Program-made: the position numbers and the translations under genes
Assembly: GCF_031877795.1 (NCBI RefSeq)
Contig: NC_133933.1
Location: 66,288,484-66,352,483 of the forward strand
Direction of reading: 5' to 3'
Origin: Strix aluco
Taxonomy: Eukaryota; Chordata; Aves; Strigiformes; Strigidae
Length of the DNA: 64,000 nt
Notes under the pieces: model-generated
Database searches by the model: none
Seen by the model: the letters and a program-made list of their open reading frames with translations, nothing else
What the model was told of the DNA's origin: nothing
Shown: positions 14,611 through 27,000 of the stretch, piece after piece
How positions within the stretch are numbered: the stretch's first letter is position 1
Layout of the letters: every line of letters starts with the position of its first letter

Positions 14611-17600
14611 TTATTCACAGTAGGAGCTCCAACAAGATCAGGAGGAACAGCCCATGCCCAGCACCTCTTGGGACAGATACTTCTTATGTAACACAGTGTA
14701 AGACATTCCTCAGTCAAAGGCTCCAGCCACACGACATCCTCAGAGTATATACCTAACCACACGTAAAGCACACTCCCAGGTACTTTTCTTAAAGCCAGTG
14801 CTGTGGGACAGATGCTCAATTTGGAGACAAGTGTGCAAACATTCTCTACTAATTGCTCTCTCTCTTCTGATAGATATCCCTGCCCTCACAGAACTGGGGG
14901 GCTCATAGGAGTTAGACCCAAACTTGTTCAAGCTTTGGTGATTTTGGTCAAGCAGCAAAGAAAGGGGGTTTGAGCTCACTCAGCTGACTCTGAAGCACAC
15001 TAGGGTGCACTTTTCCCACCACCAGACCCCAAACTCCTTACTTGATAGCCAGTGAATCTTGAGGACTCCTTCCTTTCTTACCCTGGTTTTAAGCTCTCAT
15101 TCTCTCTTCAGTTCTTTTCTACTCACGTATTCTGATGCATGGAGACATCCTTCTTTCTCAGCAAGTTTAGGTTTGGGTTTTGTTTTGTTTTTTTTTCCCC
15201 CAAGCTGGTTCAATTATATATTGTATTATAGAGAGCCAAACTGTTATTACTCCAAGTGCCACAATTCAAAAGTACTTTCTTGAACAATTATTTACTGTTT
15301 TGTTTTTGCTTTTGTTTGATCTGCTGGTCACCTACACTCAGTTCTGGCAGTGAACAGAATTTAAAGAATAATTCTCAGCAGAAGTTATTAAACCAATGTC
15401 ATCTGAGCGCTCCAGTTTTCTTATTTATATACACAATACTAAAGTAGTACTTAAATTTACTACCCAAGATAAAATATACTTATTTTGATAGAGACCCTAT
15501 CTGGTGAATTTTTATTTGCCAAGTTTTATTTTAAAATGTTTCTATTTTTATACTGATAAAAAACTGAAAATTGATGTATACAACCATTAAAAAAATAAAA
15601 AGTAACATGTCTAATAAACTGATGTGCTATTACCTACATTTTCTTCATTTTTTAAAAATCTTGTTTGTAAAGTTTTGAGTGTTTAGGTTTTCTGGGGAGA
15701 GTTGGGTGCAGATGGGGGTTTAACTGCCTGTTTATTTCATAGGTAAAATGATATGTCTGTGTGTTAGATGTGGCTTTGGAATTCTCTTTTAACAGTATAT
15801 CACTTGTTTTAGACCAGGTGTTGACTGGTCAAATTACAGGAACATGAAGTATAATTTGTACTTGTCACGAAGGCAGCCCTTTCTTAAAGGCATTAAGTAC
15901 TATCTTTTTCACCTGATTCAGTGAAAAGAGATCTAAATGTGTGGTGGGCAGTTACACCCTCTCAATGTGCCTCTACCCGCATCACCCTGCGGATGGTGCT
16001 TTGTTATCTGAGCACTGGAATCATGCCGGACCCAGCTGGAAAAGAGGCAAAGAAAGCGATGTGGGAGGAGCAGAGCTCTTAGAAACCATTCCTAGTTTTG
16101 TAAATAGGAAAAAGCAATTTAATTCAAGATGATGTAGTTTCCAAGTGATTAAGCCAGAGAGAAAGATGACTTATTCTTCCAGTGGAATTGGAAGAGGCAT
16201 GTAGGGAGTCCCTAATGCACACAAGGGTCCAAACTGCCAGACAGAGGGGCCAAAATTTATATTCCTCAAATCTCAGGCTAAGATTATCATTAGCCAGTAA
16301 TTTGATATTATAGGCGCAGATAAATCAATCGAAGTTGTTGGTACCGAGGCCCCTATATCTGCAATTCAAGCAGTCTGGGGAACTTTGGTTCTGACTAGGC
16401 TTAGTCCAATCCCCTGAACTAAGTGTGTGTTCCCCCAGCTGATTCAAAGTTGTTCAAGGGACCCATTACAGGCTTGGATGACCACCAGCTGTCAAAGTGG
16501 TTTTGGTGTACAAGCAGAGCAAAGCTTCTGGTTTAGTTTCTCTGAAAGGAAACAAAATTTAGTTAGCACATACCAAAAACACTTTGCAAATTAAACCAGA
16601 GCTGGGTAAGTGGAGACAATTAGGGAATTAACTTCAAAACTGCATTGCTGCTCCAGCCTGGAACACTGCGCACAGCCTCAGGCACCTGAAAAAAAGAATC
16701 TTGATTTCCAAAGCAGCCAAGTGCCAACAGTACCCACTGACTGTTTATCTTTGGAAACAAAAATGTAACATTAAGCTATATAACAATGGGCAATTAATTA
16801 AGAAAACACACACACACACAAAAAGAAATATTGAAACTTCATCTATTCTTTCTAATTTCTCATATGACAATTACTGAATTAGAAATTCTAAGCAGTGTTT
16901 AGAGCAGGGAACTGGAGGCCAAATATTCAGGCCAAAAGCTACAAAGGTCTAAGGCACCGAGCAGCTGTGTAGATGGCCAGCTCACACTGAAATCCCTCAA
17001 GCCCAGTGAGGTGCCTAAATAACACCGTGCCTCCTGTCTCCTCCACCAAATAAACTAGGGCAAACCATTTTAAAATTTCTGGGGTTAGATTAATGGATCT
17101 CTGCTTAGGCAGTTATATAATAATTTTGCACTTCATCACTTCAAATGCAAAAACAACTGAGAGACTTTCAGACTGTAGATAAACTAATAATACACTGCAC
17201 TTCTACTTTGTTATTCAATGGATGCTACATAAAGTGGGATTGATTTTGCAGCTATTGCACTTGAGCAGCTCCTATTTGGGGCAATGGGCGCTTGTGTGGG
17301 AAGAACTGCTGTGGAAGCAGTCCCCATAATGCACTTATTGACAAGATTAATCCTCAGTTTTCCTTCAAAGTGATTACAAGCTGCATCACCATTCCAGTGT
17401 TCTTAGGTGGTTTCTGTACATTTGCCCGTATGGTGTTAGCAAGAAGTTTTTAAAACTTATATGGCAAAAGCTTGATTAAAAAAAAAAATCCCTAAACTGG
17501 GCCATATGTAGGACATTTCTCTTGGTGATCTCTCTGTATTATGGAACAGCCTCCCAATTTAAATAGAAGTCAACCCAATTTATAAAATTGGATTGGACAA

Positions 17601-19269
17601 AACACTAGAGAACATGGTACAGTGTGGGGAGTCATCATGCATACGCAGTGCAGATGCACTGCTGAATGACCTAACTTGCCCATTTGCATCTCTTAATTTC
17701 TATGATATAATCTCCATTCCACACTGCAATTATTAAAGAAATTAATTCCTTGGTTTCAAGGAAAGCAGGAGAGGAATAGAGGGGTGAAAAGAGGAAATCA
17801 AATTTTGCAGAACCATGATTCCAAAAATAATTCAGAAAAGAAAAATCCTGTATGTGTAAAAAGAGGGTAAAAGCTTATAGAAGAGAACTGACATTCAGCG
17901 TGCTGTTAAATGAAGTTTACATTGCTGGAATAGTGGCAACAAAGTCACTCCTTGTTTCTATTGTATTCAAAGTGCTTTGTTCTCTTCCACTATTCTTTGC
18001 CATTTGTTTTCATATTTACTGTTCTATATACCAATTAAGAATTCTTAGCAGGTCTCCCAAGCAGTAGAAATTTAAATTAGATTACAAAAAGAACCTCAAA
18101 AGCAGATCGAGATTTTAAATGGATCATTGAAACCAACTGCAAAATTCTTTTATCAAAAGGGGGGAAGGGTAATGCTTTTTAAGAGTGCCTTAAAATTAAT
18201 CCAAAATGAGTATCACTTATTTTCAGCATGTCAGATTTGGCAGGTCTACTCTGAGGTTAATGTGAAAGTGAATGTAAAAATATTTTAAGCTTTTTATTTG
18301 CCAAACTGGAATACTGTGAACTGAAAGTTGGGAAAGCAAGTTGGTATCAACAGTACCAGCCACAGAGAATGTATAGTGCCCTAAGGTGTATTCTATTGAG
18401 GGAACAGAATCAGGGTACAAGATGCTTAAAGTACGAGTTGCTGCTTCTCGTTGTGCTACTTAGAATAATGAAAAAGGTATCCAGCTGCACGTTACTTGAG
18501 GGGATCTGCAGTCCTGCCATGCAGTTGCTCTGCATTGTGTAAGCCACCAAAGAGGCAGTCTAACCTTCCCCCCACGCCACCGAACTCCCATCTTTGCCTC
18601 CTGCTCCGTGCTTGCGCGATAGTCATGTCCTGACAAGAATCACAGCTGGTCTTGCACATTTAAACCTGTTATTTTTTTGCTATCAAAAGCCAACAATAAA
18701 CAAGGCAGCCTTCAAAAACTGCAGCATCTGCCGTTTGGGGCGCAGTGGCCTTGTCCGTACAAATGTTTTTTCTGGAGTCTCTCGGGGCTGACAAGGCCAG
18801 TCTAACCCCATCCGTATCAGCGATGCTTGGCGCAGGGCTGCTGATGGAGCTCCCTAGCTGTGCGTATTTCAAACGCTGCCATTGAGACTTCATGGCCTGA
18901 CACTGCAGTGCTAAATTCGCCAGGAACTGTTTCATCTCCATCAGCACTCCCAAAGTTTTAACAGGAGCTGTGCCCCCACCCATTCATTACCAGTGCTTAA
19001 CAGCCTTTAAAAAAGAAGTAAATCAACAACAACAACCAAAAAATATCAAAACCCTCAGGGAAGAAAGCTTGTCCCCTCCTGTGAAAGGTCCCAGTTTCCG
19101 AGCAGCTTTGCTCTCCAGTGCTGCGCCACTTCCCACACACTGTAACAAGTCTCTAGCACTTCCTGCCATTATTTTTCGGCACCAGGTGATCTGAACTCCT
19201 TTCTTTCTTCCAAGTAATTTTCCGTTCCTTATACCTATGAAGAAGAGTTTGAAAGCCAAACCGCAAGCC
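14611..19269. other. gene-poor intergenic sequence
   Basis: No supported gene. A short (CA)n tract lies near 16806. The stretch 17080-17420 is AT-rich, complex, and free of obvious repeats. GC content rises from about 18.6 kb towards the CpG island. A minus-strand frame at 18669-18983 has a helix-like composition but no confirmed identity; it is treated under the findings. Confidence 0.5.
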
Positions 19270-19860
19270 AGGTGATTTCTGCACACAGTTTTGGGCCGTT
19301 CGCTGGGCCCGGCCAGGGGCTGACCACACGGGACCACAACTCGCCTCCTCCAAGTCGGTAGTTCCCTGCTCACAGGGACAGCAAGAAGCCGCTGTGAGAG
19401 CGAAGCCCGCCCCAAACCCCCAAAGCCAGAAGGCGGCCCACCCGGCCCCTTCCCGGCTCCACGCACAGGGCGGGCACCCGCCGGTCCCCGCCGTGCCCTG
19501 CCCTTCGTGTCGGCCCCCGCCGCCCCCCGCGGCGCCCCGGCCGCTGCAGCGGCCCACCTGCGGCGGCGGCAGGGAGGGCGGCTGAGGAGGCACCCCGCGG
19601 GGCGGGACGGCGCAGCCCCTCTGTCCTGCCCGCCGGGCCGTCGCTGCCCGGCGAGGGGCACCGGGCCGCTGAGGGGCACCGGGCCGCTGAGGGGCGAGGG
19701 GCGGGAGCCGGGCGGCGCCGCCGGCCGCAACGGCCACCGCGGCGAGGGACGCTCGGGCCGGGCGCCGACTGCTGAGGCGATGGCGCGGGAGGCGAGGGCG
19801 GGCCGCTTGAGGGCCGAGGAGCAGTGGAGGCTCAGGTGTGAGGCCTGAGGAGAAGAGGCA
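19270..19860. promoter_or_regulatory. orphan CpG island
   Basis: Dense in CG dinucleotides and strongly G+C rich between AT-rich flanks, with long CCGCC/GGCGG runs and no stop-rich frames. Such islands normally mark vertebrate promoters. No recognised coding gene begins here; CITED2 starts about 11 kb further on. A CAG|GTGTGA sequence at about 19829-19837 could act as a + strand splice donor. The promoter direction is not determined. It may serve a noncoding RNA, an unrecognised gene on either strand, or be an enhancer-type island. Confidence 0.7.
19653..19695. repeat. 18-bp tandem repeat inside CpG island
   Basis: The unit gaggggcaccgggccgct occurs twice without change at 19653-19670 and 19671-19688, followed by seven bases of a third copy. 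It is a short GC-rich minisatellite. Confidence 0.95.
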
Positions 19861-20639
19861 GCGGGGATCAGGCGTCTGTGGGGTGGCAGAGAGAGAGGAG
19901 CCCTCGAGGGGAAGGGAGGCACTGACTCAGTTGGCTGGCAAGCCTGGTGGCTGAGAGGAGCCTCTCCTTTGGGCAAAACCAAAACGTGAGAAACCCTCAT
20001 GAGGGAGAACGTGATAGCTGCTCGCCAGCCTGTGTCAAAGTCACACAAGCACAGGACCCTGGGCTTAAAAGCGAACCCTTAGTCAGCCCCAAACTGGGAT
20101 GTGGGTACTTGGATGCATCCCTGGTGAGAAAGTGTGATTTCTCAATTTTATTTTATTTTTGAAGCTCTCAAGTGGCTGACAGAATTGCTTCTGAAGAGAT
20201 TGCTACTGGTACAAAAGCCATCAGCCCGCTGGATGGATTTAATTTATAAAGTAGCTCCCCGTCGCACCAGCATTGCAGTAAAACAGGCCTGAAACTCACC
20301 TGCCTGTACGGGACACCAAAACAGCAATCCACAGCAACTGAAACTTCTGGGTCAACACACAAAAGTTTGTGAAAAGAAAGAAGGCTTTGATGTCAGATCT
20401 TTGGATTTTGAGCAATTTTGTGAAGCCACAGCAAAATGCAGGGTAATGGGGAACCAGAGGATGTTATTTAAACAGTCAAAAGGCTTTGAATAAAGACCAT
20501 TCACAAAGGGCTACTAAGGAAAGCAGTTGCCAGGAGGAGAAGAGGTGGTAACATCCTGCCAGTCGTGGATGCAAATCCAGTTAGGGGATAGCAGGCAGGG
20601 GCAGAGTAGGAATAATTGCTCAGTTCTCTTCACAGCATT

Positions 20640-21090
20640 TAAGTAGTGAGTTGCCTCAATGATCAATACAAACAGCAGCATTGTTTAATGTACTTACTGA
20701 GGACCTACTAGAAAGGCTGGATGCAAAAGAGTGGCAGGCAAGACAAGGCTGGTGGATCGTGAGGCACCTCAGTAAGCCTTGACAACACTAAGTAAGCGAG
20801 TAATGCGTCGGCAGAGGGAATGCAGTGTGGATAAGTGCAGAGTGATGCGCCTTGGAAGGCATGATTTAAACTACTCATATACACAGATGGGTTCTGAATT
20901 AATTGTAACCTTTCAACAAAAAGATTGAGGCATCAGTGTGGACAGCTTAATGAAGATGTCTGCTCAGTGTGCTGCAGTGGTCAAACACAGAAAATAAGCT
21001 GTAATAAAAAAATGGATGACAGAAAATATTGTAATATGATTATATAAAAAATTGATAGAAAGTTTCATTTAGCCACCCTTAGAGGGATGC
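20640..21090 (+). repeat. old CR1-like LINE fragment
   Basis: A diverged segment of an ancient CR1 family. The best part is 'gtggataagtgcagagtgatg' near 20827 followed by 'cgccttggaaggcatgattt', then 'cagtgtggacagcttaatgaa' near 20934, and 'gctcagtgtgctgcagtggtcaaa' near 20962. These follow the order seen in CR1 reverse-transcriptase 3' regions. It is broken by many stops and indels, and the ends are uncertain. Confidence 0.65.
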
Positions 21091-24000
21091 GGAAGAGAAA
21101 CCTGCCTGCTGAATAAACTGAATGACCTTGTAGAGGTCAGTCATTACAAGTGCCAAGTTATCTCCTCTGACTACAGTGCATCCTAGGCTCTCGGCACCTT
21201 AACTGAGCAGAGTGATGGCTTCTAAAGAAAGAGTACAGTAAGTTTGTATAACGAAGGATAGATCAGATGTGGCATGTGGCATGCTTATGTACCTTGTTCA
21301 GTAATAAGGAACCATGCGAAAGGACATAGCTTATCAATGCAGTGTATAACTTATCTGTAGAAAACTGGTCCTAAACTGTTACTATGGTAAATAGCTTGAT
21401 TTACCACCAAAACAGAGGAGACTTAAACATACATGTAAAAACAAAAAAAAGGAAACCGGGTCTTTCAGCTCATGTAAATTTAGTCAGTCCATTAACTGCT
21501 GTAATCAGTAGAACTGATTATACAAGCCAGGGAGGTACCATTTCATCAGCTGTTGTACAGAAAATAAAAATGACAAGAGCCTTCAACTTCCAGTGTTCAA
21601 GACTTGGCAGGGTTAAGATAGAAATCCCAAAGATTTATGTCTCCATCAGTGATGATATAACTGGCGAGTTGCTTTATCTTAGAGGTTTGTCTTCTCAGTT
21701 GTACAGCCACGAGGAAATCCTTCCCCAGGTACAGTGTGGTTGCATGCCTGATGCATTATGAGTTCTTTAGAAGACATTAGTGTTGGCACTGCTAGTAGGC
21801 AGATACTGAACTTAAGTGTACCAGCAGCTTGTTCTGTGCTATGAATACCTATCTTCAGGAAAAATACGTGTGACTGAATTGCAGATATCCTTTTAGCTAT
21901 TTGTTCTTTCCGAAATCAAGTTTCCTTGTGCTGTGCTAACAAAAATTGAGCCAGGGAGCTAGCCATAATACATGAGCAGCAATGAACCTTATATTACAGT
22001 TAAAAATAGCATTAATCAGAGCTATACACTGAATTTAAGCCAGTATTAGTCACAGAGCTGTTTGTTTTATTCCACAAGCAACATAAATATTCTTGAGCAA
22101 TCAACTAGCCTTGAGAATTTATACACAAAAGACAATGAACGAAATGTTCATAAAACATTGCAAACTGGCAGGAGTTTTGTCCTTAACTGTGAAGACTTTT
22201 AGAAAATCTGTAAATGAAAATACAGAGGAGTGGATATTTCTCAAACTCTTGGAGGAGTAAAAGCTATATGTACATGTTTATTAGTAGTAATAATCCTCTT
22301 CCAGCCCTGGCATGGGACTGGTGGGGGGGATTGGAAGAGCAGGCAACCTCAGGAGGTAGAAGGGTAGGCCAGCCTCACACTTGGAAGAAATATTTTACAA
22401 AGATCTTGAAGACAACTTCAGATAGATGTAAGAGCCCTAACACACCATTCTTGCTATTGCTGAACACCTTCCATATGACAGCAAACTATAGGGTGTTATA
22501 GGTTTTATCGTGCATGGGCATTATAGTGAGGGAAGTTGCTGGATTTAACATTTTCTGCATGAATGGAAATTGGTTACTGGGGTGGCAGAGTCTGGAGGGA
22601 AGAAAGAGGCTGTGGATGCTGTTATGCAAAGAAGTCATCGAAGAACATGACTGCACTGTGATGGATAATATGTTGTTGGACTGCTGCCATTCACCGTGTG
22701 AGAGATTTGGTGGGGGGTGTTGCATGTAGCTGCAGGAAATGGGCTATTTGGAAGTAAAATTGCAATGATCTTCCTGGACAAGAGCTATGAGGATTGAAAG
22801 TTTGCAGGGATAATTCATCCTGGAGCAGAAAGGAAGCAAGAGCCTCCAAAGAGTCTTGCAGAGGTAATTGGTAAGAGGCACTGGGAGTGGAATATTTAGG
22901 ACACAAGGAAGGCAGAGAAGAGAGGGGAGCATTTTGTCCTGTTGCTTGGGTGGGAGTGAGTGCTGCAAGGAGCTGCTGCCAAGAGGTTATTGGAAGGGTT
23001 ACGTTTTGTGTGAGATTAAAAATGACAGGGTAGACCTTGCCTCTACTGGAGTCAGTGATGATAATGACTATTTCTACTGACATTAAGGTGGCCAGCGTCC
23101 CACTCATGATCTGAAATAAAAGCAGAAAACTAGGATAGCTTTAAAATCTTTTTGACATCAAATATCTGTGGCCACAGTAGTGATACTTAGGTGTTTACCC
23201 AAAAAGATCTCTGTTAGGCATTTTCTAGAAGAAGGGTATCAGTTTTCCATTTTATAGAAACGTAGGTCTGTGTGAGACCTTCACAAGGAGAAAGGAATTT
23301 GGGTGCTTAAGTCTGATTTTCACTACATTGCTGGAATTGGGAGAGGAGGGAGAACAAATACCCTGGCTCCTGGCCTGTTGATGAGACAGCTACACAGGCT
23401 GTTAAAGGACTTGTTTTCTTTTCTGATTACATATCACCATTTAAATCCATCAATCTCTACTTTAAAAGGAGAAGAGTGCATGCTCAATTCTAGAGTAATT
23501 AGGTAATGTTGGTATTATGCTCTGAAGCTGTAAAGTGCTAATTTATGTAAAAGGCAAGTACTAGTATTATTAGTGCTTGAGTATGACATCATCAGGCTGA
23601 CGCAGAAGAGCAAAGTGTGAAAAATCACATATATCTGCAGTGCCTTCCTAAAACCAGCTTAAACCGAAATTAATCAATCGAAAAAATCAGTGTATCATAA
23701 TTTTGCAGCATTCACAAAGATAGGTCTGATAAGAAAACAGGGTTTATCTCTATGTTTCCAAATAAGGGGCTACAAAACTTGAGGTTTAACTAGCTTTAGG
23801 AAATATAAACTATTTTGAACTATTTACATTTTCTTTGTTTGCGTGTCATTATTTTTCAGGGGTCCGACAGACTGACTAGTATTTCAGAGCAAAACTTGAA
23901 ATGTACTGAAATCGAGTCTGTTGCTTCCGAATCCTATGGCCCACAAAACAGGTACTTACACAAGTGGAAACAACACTTGCTGGTGCCAACCAAAATGAAA

Positions 24001-27000
24001 GGCTAAGGGAAAACAGGAAGTAATCCACATAGAAAGTGTGTAACTAATCTTGAGAGGGATAGCAGCAAGCCTCATCTGCAGCAAGCATTCAGGAAGGGAG
24101 AAGCACAGATAGGCATCTTCTACACTGAGAATGGCCTGTCTGAGAGAGATTAACCCTTGCCACAGAAAACAAAGATAAGGTATCTTGTGTTCCAGAGAAA
24201 GACGATGTGAAGTACTGGATTGAGATGAGACCCAACTTGAAATACAAAGCCTCAAAATAGAGGTTTGCAGTAAAAAGAGTTACAGGTTCTCAATTAAAGA
24301 ACTGCAGTGAAAATCCACTGAAAAGACAGGTCAGACTGGAATGATTCCCAAATCCTTCATACTTGTAAAAGGAAACCACACTGGAGAAGGTGCATGCGAA
24401 ATAAGTTCCCTAAAATGCTGAACAAGACAAGGTTTATTACTTACAAATTCTCCTGAACCCACAGCATATTCATAAAGGCCTGAAATGAATGCTGCTGCTA
24501 TTACCACACAGTACACACATTATAATTATTTAATTTAGGAGAAAAGCATAATCAAAGGAGAAAATGTAACTGAAACGGCAACTGTCTGCTGACAATGTGT
24601 GACATGTGACCAACACCACAGCGCTTGTAACCCTTTATCATCATGAGGAGGATTAAACTACTTCCCTATTTATTTAAATAAAATTCAAAGTGGCAAACGT
24701 GCTGGAGAAGCTTTAGTGACCACAGTGATTATACTAAAAAACTACTTTCCTATATGCTGCAACACTGTTTCTGCACACACTTGTTTGCTGTACACTGAAC
24801 CCTTGTAGGGTCCTATGGAAGTCAATATTCCTCATGGGATGTAGAAATATTCTGCTGCATATGATACCATTAGGTCCAATAAGCATGTCCAAAGTCCCAA
24901 ATCTAAATTGATATCCAGTACAGCAACAAAACATTTCTCTTATATAACCATTATGGTAATTTTACTAACATTTTCTTCATGTCAGAAATATTGGAACTGC
25001 AAAGGGAAAATGTGAACTTAATCAATGAAATAATACAATTACATTTTAGATTGGGTATTATTAAATTCCAGGCCAGACACTCACACAGATCAGTGTCTCA
25101 AGTGGACTGCTGTGCCATAAAGATGTGACCACCTGGAAATCCAGTCCCAAGTACAGACCATTGTTGGATTTAAGTTGTGTTAATTTGATCAGTTGGAGGC
25201 TTGAGAAGTTAAGATTTTGTCAACCTTACTCATACTGAGAAGTATCTTACTTCCTGCACAGCCCCACTGATTTAAAATAGAATATTTGTATGCAGATATG
25301 AGAGAGTAGGTTACTGTGTGAAACGATCTGCCTAAAAAATGTGACTGTTAATCGTGTGTATAAATGTGTCCTAGATTGGGGCCTATATTTATTATCATAA
25401 ATCTTTCTTTTTTTGGAGCATTCCAATTCATTCTAATAATAAGCTTCAATTATTTGGTGGACTCAAATAAATTACTTGTCAACTACCAGTTCAATTAATT
25501 ACAGAATGTATGCAATGAACACTTTAGGTGTAATCATCCAGGTCTAATACATACTTAGAAGTATGTACTCTGCTTTCTAATAATTTTAAATTAAATAAAA
25601 CATTTCAATTCTACCTGAAGAAATGTTAACAGTCTTTGTTGACCCAAAACAGTAGTATTATTACTTGGCTTGGTCTCCAAATGGAATAAAATTTTGTTCA
25701 TACAGTCTAGTTGGTGACCACTTCCCACCTCTCTGCTCTATTTGAACCCGATGTCATTTGGTTTGCTACAGAAGCTACTACCACTTTCTCAAAGGCACCT
25801 GAACGTTTTCCTTTTATTATTGCTGGTTCCCACTGATACCCAAAAGTGGAGTAGCGAAAGGGTTCATGCTGGGGTTCTATGTGACAGTATGCAAATGGTA
25901 TGATACATGATCAATTATTTACTTATATGTGTGTTTATTTTTGTATATTTACATCCTCTTGAGCCTCTTCAAGAAAGGATGTTCTTAATAAGTTTTCCCA
26001 TTTTTACAGTTACTTTTTCAAAGAAAATCCTTGCAGTGAAATTAATTACACTTAAGGAAGAACCTCAGTTGCGATCACAGTCTTGAAGCATTGTGCTGAG
26101 AGGCGTAATGGTAAAACAATGGAGCTTGTCACATTTCCCAAGACATTCTCACACGAATAAGACCATGCAGATGAAGGGTGCGAAGCCACATTCATTATTA
26201 CCAAAATAAAATATACCAGCATGTTACTATCTTGAGCCATCTAAACAAACAGGAAAAGGTGGGTGGGGAGAGAGTAGCAGAATTTGCATAGCCTGTGTTC
26301 CTTACTTTAGAACAGCACTTTGATGCATACATCTTTGGTTCCTGGCACACAAACAAGGGATGCAAGCACATGAAACCCTCTAACATACCCCCAAATGCTT
26401 CAGGCATTTCCTTGCTCTGGGTAACTCTTTGCTTTTCACAGAGATTTGTTGCTAACAAATACACTGGTAACCCCCATTCTCAGCAGAGTAAGCACTTCCA
26501 ATCAGCACAGAGGCGGATTACCTTGTAAAACCTGGTGAAGAAAAAGTGAGTCCCATGCTGACTACTGGAGATAGTGCATGCTCTGTTTCTCTCTGCACTT
26601 CCACCGACTCTCCCACACTAGCCAGCTGCAAGGAGTGCAGTACAGATTTGCTTTGACATCACTCCAGTAACTCCTTGTAACATACGCCCACCACTGAAAG
26701 AAATCCCCAGTGGGTCATCTCTTCCACACTTGGGCTGCCTACCTGGATGTCAGGAGCCCTACCTCAGTGATCAGTGACCTTCCCTGGGAGACCAGACTTG
26801 AAACAGGAGGGCAGTTGCTCAGCTCTGGCTGAGCGTCTGGACTGGCAGAGGGGAGCTGTGATGGCTTTAGGAAGTTTGTGCCTGGTATCGAACTAAGTGA
26901 ACAGAGCTAATCCTATGTTTTCTGCCATAGTCTGGATTTTGGTGCTGTTCAAACAGCTGAATTTGCCAAAATAATTTCTTCCCACCTGGATACTTGGAAG

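Noticed and set aside
19023-20048. Minus-strand 341-codon open frame across the 19-kb CpG island
   Set aside because: It is Ala/Pro/Arg/Gly low-complexity with no domain. Such frames arise because CpG islands lack AT-rich stop codons; other frames and the other strand are also open there.
21384-21761. ATG-started 125-codon plus-strand frame
   Set aside because: No family was recognised, there is no promoter or splice context, and similar lengths occur by chance elsewhere in the window. A protein search would settle it.
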